This document shows positions 1 to 4,838 of a stretch of 7,083 nucleotides of DNA, piece after piece. Below the pieces are notes generated by a model. That model had not been told where the DNA came from, searched no databases, and worked only from the letters and a program-made list of their open reading frames with translations. Each line of letters starts with the position of its first letter. Position 1 is the first letter of the stretch. The DNA comes from Trueperaceae bacterium (GTDB taxonomy: Bacteria; Deinococcota; Deinococci; Deinococcales; Trueperaceae): the NCBI GenBank assembly GCA_007130355.1, contig SLSQ01000271.1, positions 1 through 7,083 on the forward strand, in the 5' to 3' direction. The position numbers were made by a program, and so were the translations under genes.

Positions 1-1
1 C

Positions 2-1357
2 TCAGACCGCGCCCAACGCCCGCACCGCCCGCGCCACCGTCCGGAAGCCGGCGACGTTCGCGCCCAGCACCAGGTCGCCGGGTCGGCCCAGTTCCTCGGC
101 GGCGTCCATGCAGCGGCGGTGGACCTCCACCATCACGTCGCGCAGGCGGGCGTCGGTCGTCTCGAACGACCAGGCGGTCCGCCCGGCGTTCTGGCGCATC
201 TCGAGCGCCGAGGTCGCCACCCCGCCGGCGTTCGCCGCCTTGCCGGGACCGAACGCCACGCCCGCCTCGAGGAAGACGCCGATCGCCGCGTGGGTGCACG
301 GCAGGTTCGCGCCCTCCGCGACCAGACGGACGCCGTTCGCCACCAACGTGCGGGCGTCCTCCTCGTCCAGCTCGTCCTGGGTGGCGCACGGGAACGCCGC
401 GTCGCACGGGATCGACCACGGCGTCGCGGCGGGCATGTGCTCCGCCTCCGGCCGAACCTGGAGGTACTCCTCCAGCGAAGCCCGACGTACCTCCTTGATC
501 TCGACGATCGCGTCCAGGTCCAGGCCGTCGGGATCGTGCACCGTCCCGCCCGAATCGCTGCAGGCGACGACCTTCGCCCCGAGCGCCTGCAGCTTCGCCA
601 CCGTGTAGCGCGCCACGTTGCCCGCTCCGGACACGACGCAGGTGGTTCCTTCGAGCGCCTCGTCCCGTTCGGCCAGCATCGCCTCGGCGAAGTAGGCGAG
701 CCCGAACCCCGTCGCCTCCTTGCGGACGTGGGAACCGCCCCAGTCGAGCCCCTTGCCGGTGAGCACGCCGGCCTCGACCCGGTTCACGATCCGGGCGTAC
801 TGGCCGTAGAGCCAGCCGATCTCCCGCTCGCCGACGCCGATGTCGCCGGCGGGCACGTCGGTCGTGGCGCCCAGGTGCCGGTGCAGCTCGGTCATGAAGC
901 TCTGGCAGAAGCGCATCACCTCGGTGGGGCTCCGCCCCTTCGGGTCGAAGTCCGCACCGCCCTTGCCGGCCCCGAGCGAAAGGCCGGTGAGGGCGTTCTT
1001 GAACACCTGCTCGAACGCCAAGAAGGCGACCACGTCGTGCGTGACCGTCGGGTGGAAACGGAGGCCGCCCTTGTACGGCCCGAGCGCGCTGCTGTGCTGG
1101 ATCCGGTAGCCGCGGTTCATCCGGATCGTGCCGTCGTCGGCGGTCCACGGCACGCGGAACACCAACTGCCGTTCCGGTTCGAAGACGCGCTCGATCAACT
1201 GGTCCTCGAGCCACTCCGGATGCCGGGGCAGGGCGACCGAGATCGACTCGAGGATCTCGTCCGCGACGCGCAGGTAGGCGGAGTCGGCGACGTTGCGGGC
1301 CACCACCCGCTCGCGGATCTCGTGCAGGCGCTCGTCGAGCTGCGGGGCGTCGTTCAT
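2..1357 (-). CDS. gdhA: NADP-type glutamate dehydrogenase, complete
   Basis: Catalyses reversible reductive amination of 2-oxoglutarate with ammonium to L-glutamate in the cytoplasm, usually with NADPH. The product is 451 aa, close to the 447 aa of E. coli GdhA, and I recognise it along its whole length. Visible motifs: the substrate-binding PYKGGLRFHP (residues 94-103), the catalytic-lysine loop GAGKGGADFDPKG (129-141, Lys132), DVPAGDIGVG (167-176), a Rossmann loop SGAGNVARY (243-251), LPCATQ-like FPCATQDELD (322-331), VAEGAN (346-351) and PGKAANAGGVATS (371-383). I chose the ATG at 1357-1355 because the family N-terminus begins there. The frame is open to 1519, but that stretch encodes low-complexity Pro/Ala/Ser unlike GDH. 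There is no Shine-Dalgarno before the ATG; a TATCGT box 5 nt upstream suggests a leaderless transcript. It diverges from the ugp cluster. NADP rather than NAD specificity is inferred from overall likeness to E. coli GdhA. Confidence 0.96.
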   Translation of the reverse strand: MNDAPQLDERLHEIRERVVARNVADSAYLRVADEILESISVALPRHPEWLEDQLIERVFEPERQLVFRVPWTADDGTIRMNRGYRIQHSSALGPYKGGLRFHPTVTHDVVAFLAFEQVFKNALTGLSLGAGKGGADFDPKGRSPTEVMRFCQSFMTELHRHLGATTDVPAGDIGVGEREIGWLYGQYARIVNRVEAGVLTGKGLDWGGSHVRKEATGFGLAYFAEAMLAERDEALEGTTCVVSGAGNVARYTVAKLQALGAKVVACSDSGGTVHDPDGLDLDAIVEIKEVRRASLEEYLQVRPEAEHMPAATPWSIPCDAAFPCATQDELDEEDARTLVANGVRLVAEGANLPCTHAAIGVFLEAGVAFGPGKAANAGGVATSALEMRQNAGRTAWSFETTDARLRDVMVEVHRRCMDAAEELGRPGDLVLGANVAGFRTVARAVRALGAV

Positions 1358-1362
1358 GGGAA

Positions 1363-1368
1363 ACGATA
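1363..1368 (-). promoter_or_regulatory. Candidate -10 box of a leaderless gdhA promoter
   Basis: Read on the minus strand, TATCGT lies 5 nt before the gdhA ATG, so transcription would start at or next to the A of the start codon. It matches the TANNNT -10 pattern known from leaderless genes in Deinococcus. There is no purine-rich ribosome site before this ATG, which supports the idea. No convincing -35 hexamer is visible 16-18 bp upstream. A second TATCGT occurs on the same strand at 1494-1489 and is an alternative start for a leadered transcript. Confidence 0.35.
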
Positions 1369-1391
1369 CCCGGCCGGAGCGCGTCGGCTGT

Positions 1392-1439
1392 GCGGGCGGA
1401 GGCGCGGACGGAGGGGCTGACGGCGGGGCGGACGACGGC
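1392..1439. repeat. Imperfect 12-bp tandem repeat, four units
   Basis: Four consecutive units are GCGGGCGGAGGC, GCGGACGGAGGG, GCTGACGGCGGG and GCGGACGACGGC. Each keeps the frame of 12 and shares a GC[GT]GNCGG-like core. The repeat explains the Ala/Pro/Ser-rich translation in one minus frame and the Gly/Ala/Asp-rich one in a plus frame, so neither is good evidence of protein. It sits 35-82 bp upstream of the gdhA start. Function is unknown; it may be replication slippage in non-coding DNA. Confidence 0.6.
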
Positions 1440-1470
1440 CGACCGATCGGGACGGGGCCGCCGGTCCTGA

Positions 1471-1548
1471 CGTGGCGGTGACGTCGCCACGATACGGATG
1501 GGGCGTCGCCCACCGCCACGGTGCGGCCCCGGACCGGCCGGTGGCGAC
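1471..1548. promoter_or_regulatory. Cluster of GTGGCG-type inverted sites, possible operator
   Basis: Four copies of a GTGGCG core lie within 78 bp in alternating orientation: GTGGCGGT at 1472-1479, GTCGCCAC at 1483-1490 (reverse GTGGCGAC), ACCGCCAC at 1512-1519 (reverse GTGGCGGT) and GTGGCGAC at 1541-1548. Thus each 8-mer variant occurs once in each orientation. The first pair forms an inverted repeat CGTGGCG-N7-CGCCACG (1471-1491). The last copy overlaps the candidate -35 of the ugp promoter, where a repressor could act. Caution: GTCGCCAC also occurs by chance inside genes of this window (near 213, 2747 and 2913), so the enrichment is modest. Confidence 0.3.
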
Positions 1549-1573
1549 ACGGATCGCCCGAACCGGCTAGTAT
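1544..1573 (+). promoter_or_regulatory. Candidate sigma-70-type promoter for the ugp cluster
   Basis: GCGACA (1544-1549) as -35 and TAGTAT (1568-1573) as -10 are separated by 18 bp; each matches four of six consensus bases. Transcription would begin near 1580 and give a leader of about 155 nt before ugpB, long for a genome in which leaderless starts seem likely. The -35 overlaps one of the GTGGCG sites. It is the best AT-containing candidate in an otherwise very GC-rich spacer, but it is a motif match only. Confidence 0.35.
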
Positions 1574-1620
1574 GCGAGGGCAACCACAATTCGCGCATCA
1601 GGAAAGGGGGACTTCCGAAC

Positions 1621-1740
1621 ATGCCGCCGCCGTTCGACCGGCCCGCGCCGTGCGCACCGGTACGTACGGTCCCGTTCGCCGCTTTCGCAGGGACGCCGCT
1701 CGGCCCCCTGCCGCACCCGGATCCAGGAGGTACCTCATGA
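1621..1740 (+). CDS. Possible 39-aa proline-rich leader ORF coupled to ugpB
   Basis: An ATG at 1621 follows an AAGGGGG purine tract (1604-1610, spacing 10 nt) that could pair with the 16S tail. The 39-residue product starts MPPPFDRPAP and has 12 prolines, including a PPP at residues 2-4, a motif known in general to slow ribosomes. Its TGA (1738-1740) overlaps the ugpB ATG (1737-1739) as ATGA, the classic arrangement for translational coupling, and the ugpB Shine-Dalgarno lies inside it. No signal peptide, membrane segment or known family is visible. In DNA this GC-rich a 39-codon open frame can occur by chance, so the case rests on the ribosome site and the overlap. Confidence 0.35.
   Translation: MPPPFDRPAPCAPVRTVPFAAFAGTPLGPLPHPDPGGTS
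1725..1730 (+). promoter_or_regulatory. Shine-Dalgarno AGGAGG fixing the ugpB start
   Basis: A perfect AGGAGG sits 6 nt before the ATG at 1737 and decides this start over in-frame ATGs further upstream (for example 1572). The site overlaps a perfect 10-bp palindrome GAGGTACCTC (1727-1736) that fills the gap up to the start codon. As RNA this could form only a 3-bp stem with a GUAC loop, so strong masking of the site is unlikely. Confidence 0.8.
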
Positions 1741-3014
1741 CGCACCGACTCCGCCGCATCGCCGGCGTTCTGGCCGCCTCGGCCGCGCTGCTCTGCGCCG
1801 GCTCCGCCGCCGCGCAGATCGAGCTCGAAGTCTGGCACTCGCTGTCCCAGGACTTCGGCGCCCCCGAGTTCGAAGCCTTCGCCGAAGAGTTCAACGCCGT
1901 TCAGGACGAGATCGTCGTCAACGTGATCTACACCGGCGGCTACACCGACACGCTGCGGCGCGCCGAAGCGGCGCTGGCGTCCGGCAACCCGCCCGCGATC
2001 TCGATGTTCGAACAGACCCGTGGTGCCGGGTTCGTCGACGCCGAAGCGATCCTGCCGCTCGACGACCTGATCGCGAACGATCCGGACACCGACCGGAGCG
2101 ACTTCTTCGAGCGTTTGCTCACGACCTGCGCGATCGACGGCCAGCTCTGGTGCATCCCGTACAACACGAGCACGCCGCTGATCTACTACAACGCCGACAT
2201 GTTCCGCGACGCGGGCCTCGACCCCGAGACCGACGTCCCGACCACCTGGGACGAGCTGATGGAGGTCGGACCGGCCTTCGCGCAGCACGACGACGGCGGT
2301 TCCCTCACCCGCTGGGCGTTCGGCATGCGCAGCGATCCCGGCTGGATGTTCGACGCCTGGCTCGGTCAGGCCGGCGGCTCGTTCCTGAACGACGACGGGG
2401 ACGCGTTCGTGTTCAACGACGACCGTGCGCTCGAGATGGCCGAGTTCTGGCTCCGCATGATCGACGAAGAGGTCGCCGTCCCGATGGGCACCTCGCAGAC
2501 GTACGACGAGTTCTTCGCCGGCAACCAGGCGATGGTGTTCCAGTCGACCGCGCTGCTGGTCTCCTACCTGGCGCAGGCCGACTTCGACATCGGCGTCGCC
2601 CCGCTCTGGTGCCACGCGGAGTGCTACGCCCCGCTCGGCGGCGCCAACCTGTACATCTTCGACGTCGGCGACGACGAAGTGCACCAGGCCGCCTGGGAGT
2701 TCCTCGACTTCGTCACCTCGGTCGAGAAGGGCGCCGAGTTCAGCGTCGCCACCGGCTACCACGCGCCGCGCGAAGCCAGCCTCGACACCGACCTGCTGCA
2801 GGCCCGCTTCGCCGAGGTGCCCGAAGCCCGCGTCACCTACGACCAGATGGCGCTCTACGGCAGCGCCCGGACGCTGGTGCCGTTCTGGGGCGAGGTGCAC
2901 AGCCTGCTGACCGTCGCCACCGAGCAGATTCTGCTCGAGGGCGTCGACCCGCAGACCGCCCTCGACGAAGCGGTCGACGAGGCGAACCGCCTCCTCGACG
3001 TCTTCTCCTTCTGA
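1737..3014 (+). CDS. ugpB: UgpB-type ABC transporter substrate-binding protein
   Basis: Periplasmic binding protein that captures the ligand for the UgpA-UgpE permease; by family the ligand is glycerol-3-phosphate or a glycerophosphodiester, although related proteins bind sugars. It is 425 aa (E. coli UgpB is 438). A Sec signal covers residues 1-26: Arg-rich start, hydrophobic 9-20, then AAA before Gln27. No proper lipobox is present (Cys20 follows Leu-Leu), so it is probably soluble in a diderm periplasm. Family hallmarks: EVWHSL (31-36), ALASGNPPAISMFEQ (79-93), PYNTSTPLIYYNADMFRDAG (141-160), WDEL (171-174), AMVFQST (265-271), APLGGANLYIF (298-308) and ATGYHAPRE (338-346). Likely ligand contacts by motif are Tyr66, Glu92, Ser146, Ser270, Gly301, Tyr341 and Arg378, unverified. 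Four mature cysteines (131, 139, 292, 296) are unusual. It is first of five genes, with ugpA 5 bp downstream. Confidence 0.92.
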   Translation: MTHRLRRIAGVLAASAALLCAGSAAAQIELEVWHSLSQDFGAPEFEAFAEEFNAVQDEIVVNVIYTGGYTDTLRRAEAALASGNPPAISMFEQTRGAGFVDAEAILPLDDLIANDPDTDRSDFFERLLTTCAIDGQLWCIPYNTSTPLIYYNADMFRDAGLDPETDVPTTWDELMEVGPAFAQHDDGGSLTRWAFGMRSDPGWMFDAWLGQAGGSFLNDDGDAFVFNDDRALEMAEFWLRMIDEEVAVPMGTSQTYDEFFAGNQAMVFQSTALLVSYLAQADFDIGVAPLWCHAECYAPLGGANLYIFDVGDDEVHQAAWEFLDFVTSVEKGAEFSVATGYHAPREASLDTDLLQARFAEVPEARVTYDQMALYGSARTLVPFWGEVHSLLTVATEQILLEGVDPQTALDEAVDEANRLLDVFSF

Positions 3015-3019
3015 GCCGG

Positions 3020-3964
3020 ATGTCCGAGGCTCGTACGGAGCGCCGCCCCCGCGCGGCGCTCCGCCTCCCTCCGTTCGGCCGCCTCCGGAGGCGCATCGGC
3101 GACCTCGTCACGGCGTATCTGTTCGTCCTTCCGGCCGCGGCGGTGCTGTTCACCTTCCAGTACCTCCCGGCGATCGATATCTTCCGCATCAGTCTCACCA
3201 ACCGCCTCCTGCTGCGACCGCGCTGGGGGTACGTCGGGCTCGACAACTACGAGCGGCTGCTGAACGACGGGCGCTTCTGGAACTCCGTCTGGAACACCTT
3301 TCTGTTCGTGGTCGGCAGCGTGCCGCTGCAGATCGCGCTGGCGCTCGCCCTCGCGATCGCGCTCGCCGGCCCGCTTCGGCGCGCCGGCTTCTTCCGCACC
3401 GTCTTCTTCCTTCCCGTCGCCGCCTCCCTGGTCGGCGTCTCGGTGATCTGGGAGTGGATCTACCACCCGCGTCTGGGCGTCCTGAACGAGCTCCTCGGCA
3501 TGATCGGCGTGCAGGGTCCGAACTGGCTCGCCAGCTCGACCTGGGCGATGCCGTCGATCATCCTGCTCGTCGTCTGGACCGGCACCGGCTACTACATGGT
3601 GATCTACCTGGCGGGCGTGCTCGACATCTCCAAGGAGTACTACGAGGCGGCCGTCCTGGACGGGGCCAGCCGCTGGCAGCAGTTCGTCCACGTGACGTGG
3701 CCGCTGCTGACGCCGGTGACCTACCTGGTGATCGTGCTGCAGGTGATCAACTCCTTCCAGGTGTTCACCACGGTGTACGTGATGACCGGCGGCGGGCCGG
3801 CGCGGGCGACCGAGGTGCTCGTCTACTACCTCTACCAGCGCGCCTTCGAGAGCCTCGAGTTCGGCTACGCGTCGGCGATCGCGGTCGTGCTGTTCCTGTT
3901 CCTCGCCGTGCTCACCGTGATCATCCGGGTCGGCTACGGAAGGACGGTGACCTATGACCGTTGA
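3020..3964 (+). CDS. ugpA: ABC transporter permease, UgpA-type
   Basis: Inner-membrane permease that pairs with UgpE to form the channel for the UgpB ligand. It is 314 aa (E. coli UgpA is 295); the extra length is an Arg/Pro-rich cytoplasmic N-terminus (1-28). Six hydrophobic segments lie roughly at 29-50, 92-117, 126-147, 177-200, 228-250 and 281-304. The EAA coupling helix that contacts the ATPase is at 209-229 (EAAVLDGASRW then PLL). Other family signatures are VGLDNYERLL (72-81), RTVFFLPV (126-133) and VMTGGGPARATEVLVYYLY (254-272). The ATG at 3020 is 5 bp after the ugpB stop and has no clear Shine-Dalgarno, so translation may depend on ribosomes leaving ugpB. Two GC-rich hairpins lie in codons 6-25. 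The last 11 bp overlap ugpE. Sugar versus glycerol-phosphate specificity cannot be read from this subunit alone. Confidence 0.93.
   Translation: MSEARTERRPRAALRLPPFGRLRRRIGDLVTAYLFVLPAAAVLFTFQYLPAIDIFRISLTNRLLLRPRWGYVGLDNYERLLNDGRFWNSVWNTFLFVVGSVPLQIALALALAIALAGPLRRAGFFRTVFFLPVAASLVGVSVIWEWIYHPRLGVLNELLGMIGVQGPNWLASSTWAMPSIILLVVWTGTGYYMVIYLAGVLDISKEYYEAAVLDGASRWQQFVHVTWPLLTPVTYLVIVLQVINSFQVFTTVYVMTGGGPARATEVLVYYLYQRAFESLEFGYASAIAVVLFLFLAVLTVIIRVGYGRTVTYDR
3036..3063 (+). other. Strong GC-rich hairpin just after ugpB, inside ugpA
   Basis: CGGAGCGCCGC (3036-3046) pairs perfectly with GCGGCGCTCCG (3053-3063): an 11-bp stem with a 6-nt loop (CCCCGC). It starts 21 nt after the ugpB stop and 16 nt after the ugpA ATG. 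There is no T-run, so it is not a standard intrinsic terminator. Stem-loops after the binding-protein gene are known in transporter operons to protect the upstream mRNA from 3' decay and so raise binding protein over permease; this one is placed for that role, and it may also slow ugpA initiation. Confidence 0.55.
3080..3093 (+). other. Perfect 14-bp palindrome in ugpA
   Basis: CGCCTCCGGAGGCG is its own reverse complement. As RNA it can form a 5-bp stem with a CCGG tetraloop, 16 nt after the stronger hairpin at 3036-3063. It encodes part of the Arg-rich N-terminus (RLRRR). Whether the pair acts as a unit or only reflects Arg codons in GC-rich DNA is open. Confidence 0.45.
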
Positions 3965-4799
3965 CGCCGCGCGCCGCGACTGGCGTGGCCGCCTGTTCAC
4001 CCTGCTGATCGTGCTCGTCGTCTCGGTCCTCGCGGCCCTCTGGCTGTTCCCGTTCGTGTGGGCGGTGGTCGTCTCGTTCAAGGATCCGAGCGAGATCGTG
4101 ACCGACATCTGGGCGCTGCCCGATCGCCTGATCTGGGACAACTACGCGAGCGCCTTCGACGGCCTGAACTACGTCCGGTCGCTCGGCAACAGCCTCTTCG
4201 TGGCCACCTCCGCCGCCCTGCTGCAGTGCGTCACCGGCACGCTCGCCGCCTACGCCTTCGCGCGCATCGTGTTCCCGGGACGCGAGATCCTGTTCACCCT
4301 CTTCCTCGCGACCCTGATGATCCCCACCACCGTCACCCTGACCGCGAACTTCCTGATCCTGCAGAACTTCGGCTGGATCGACACGTACGCGGCGCTGATC
4401 GTGCCGCAAGCGGCCAGCGGCTTCGCGATCTTCCTGCTGCGGCAGTTCTTCCTGACGATCCCGAACGAGCTGCAGGACGCCGCGCGGATGGACGGCGCCG
4501 GCCACCTCCGCTTCCTCTGGCACGTGGTCGTGCCGCTCTCCCGGCCGGCGCTCACGACCGTCTTCGTGTTCATCTTCATCACGAACTACAACGAGTTCCT
4601 GTGGCCGCTGATCATGACCTCGAGCGAGGACATGCGCGTCATCCAGATCGCGCTCTCGACCTACACCGCCACCGAAGGGATCACCGACTTCGGGCCGTTC
4701 ATGGCCGCCGCGGTCCTGACCCTGCTGCCCACCGTCATCCTGTTCGCCTTCCTGCAGCGCGCGTTCGTGCGCGGCATCACGCGGACCGGCATCAAGTGA
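3954..4799 (+). CDS. ugpE: ABC transporter permease, UgpE-type
   Basis: Second inner-membrane permease half, expected to form a heterodimer with UgpA. It is 281 aa, the same length as E. coli UgpE. Six hydrophobic segments lie roughly at 13-41, 79-105, 112-137, 145-168, 198-222 and 245-268. The coupling loop is at 172-198 (ELQDAARMDGAG, then PLSRP), and NYNEFLWPLIMTSS (211-224) is a typical signature of this permease group. The ATG at 3954 lies inside ugpA (11-bp overlap, different frame) and has a GGAAGGA ribosome site at 3938-3944 with 9 nt spacing, so start and coupling are clear. GDPD follows after 31 bp. No ATP-binding subunit is encoded on either side. Confidence 0.94.
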   Translation: MTVDAARRDWRGRLFTLLIVLVVSVLAALWLFPFVWAVVVSFKDPSEIVTDIWALPDRLIWDNYASAFDGLNYVRSLGNSLFVATSAALLQCVTGTLAAYAFARIVFPGREILFTLFLATLMIPTTVTLTANFLILQNFGWIDTYAALIVPQAASGFAIFLLRQFFLTIPNELQDAARMDGAGHLRFLWHVVVPLSRPALTTVFVFIFITNYNEFLWPLIMTSSEDMRVIQIALSTYTATEGITDFGPFMAAAVLTLLPTVILFAFLQRAFVRGITRTGIK

Positions 4800-4806
4800 T
4801 CCCGTC

Positions 4807-4838
4807 CCGATGCGCCCGAGAGGACGTCCGATGCGCCC
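4807..4838 (+). repeat. Direct repeat carrying two in-frame ATGs before the GDPD gene
   Basis: CCGATGCGCCC occurs at 4807-4817 and again at 4828-4838, exactly 21 bp apart. Each copy contains an ATG in the GDPD frame (4810 and 4831), giving MRP at both. Only the second ATG has a ribosome site, which lies between the copies. It may be a small duplication that created a second start. Confidence 0.5.
4818..4824 (+). promoter_or_regulatory. Shine-Dalgarno GAGAGGA fixing the GDPD start
   Basis: GAGAGGA lies 6 nt before the ATG at 4831, while the ATG at 4810 has no purine tract upstream. I therefore call the start at 4831, seven codons shorter than the longest open frame. Confidence 0.7.

Larger units (their letters stand above)
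1358..1736. other. Divergent gdhA/ugpB intergenic region
   Basis: This 379-bp stretch separates two divergent genes and must hold both promoters. From left to right I see the candidate leaderless gdhA -10 box (1363-1368), a four-unit 12-bp tandem repeat (1392-1439), a 7-bp-arm inverted repeat (1471-1491), a small hairpin CACCG-CCA-CGGTG (1511-1523), a perfect 10-bp palindrome ACCGGCCGGT (1533-1542), the candidate ugp promoter (1544-1573), and a leader with a possible small ORF (1621-1740). I see no tRNA, rRNA, insertion sequence, recognised riboswitch or Pho-box-like tandem heptamers. Confidence 0.7.

Noticed and set aside
119..1420. A long plus-strand open frame antisense to gdhA
   Set aside because: Its translation is Arg/Gly/Val-rich and has no family motif; it is a shadow of GC-rich third positions in gdhA.
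1358..1519. A 54-residue N-terminal extension of glutamate dehydrogenase
   Set aside because: It is Pro/Ala/Ser low complexity made by the 12-bp tandem repeat and GC bias; the GDH family N-terminus begins at the ATG at 1357, giving a normal 451 aa.
1440..1620. A Pho-box-like phosphate regulon operator
   Set aside because: I looked for tandem CTGTCA-like heptamers upstream of ugpB and found none; the GTGGCG sites do not resemble them.
1656..1694. A structured riboswitch in the ugpB leader
   Set aside because: Only short stems are visible (ACCG/CGGT at 1656-1670 and GTCCC/GGGAC at 1669-1694), and they match no riboswitch class I know.
1521..1736. An upstream extension of UgpB, including the in-frame ATG at 1572
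   Set aside because: The signal peptide and a perfect AGGAGG both point to the ATG at 1737; the extension lacks any protein-like character and would bury the signal peptide.
2150..3019. Extension of UgpA upstream into ugpB
   Set aside because: The frame is open by chance and Arg-rich; permease similarity begins only after the ATG at 3020.
2855..4141. A 428-codon minus-strand open frame opposite ugpB, ugpA and ugpE
   Set aside because: Very rich in His, Arg, Glu and Asp with no recognisable fold, and it spans three well-supported genes on the other strand; a codon-bias shadow.
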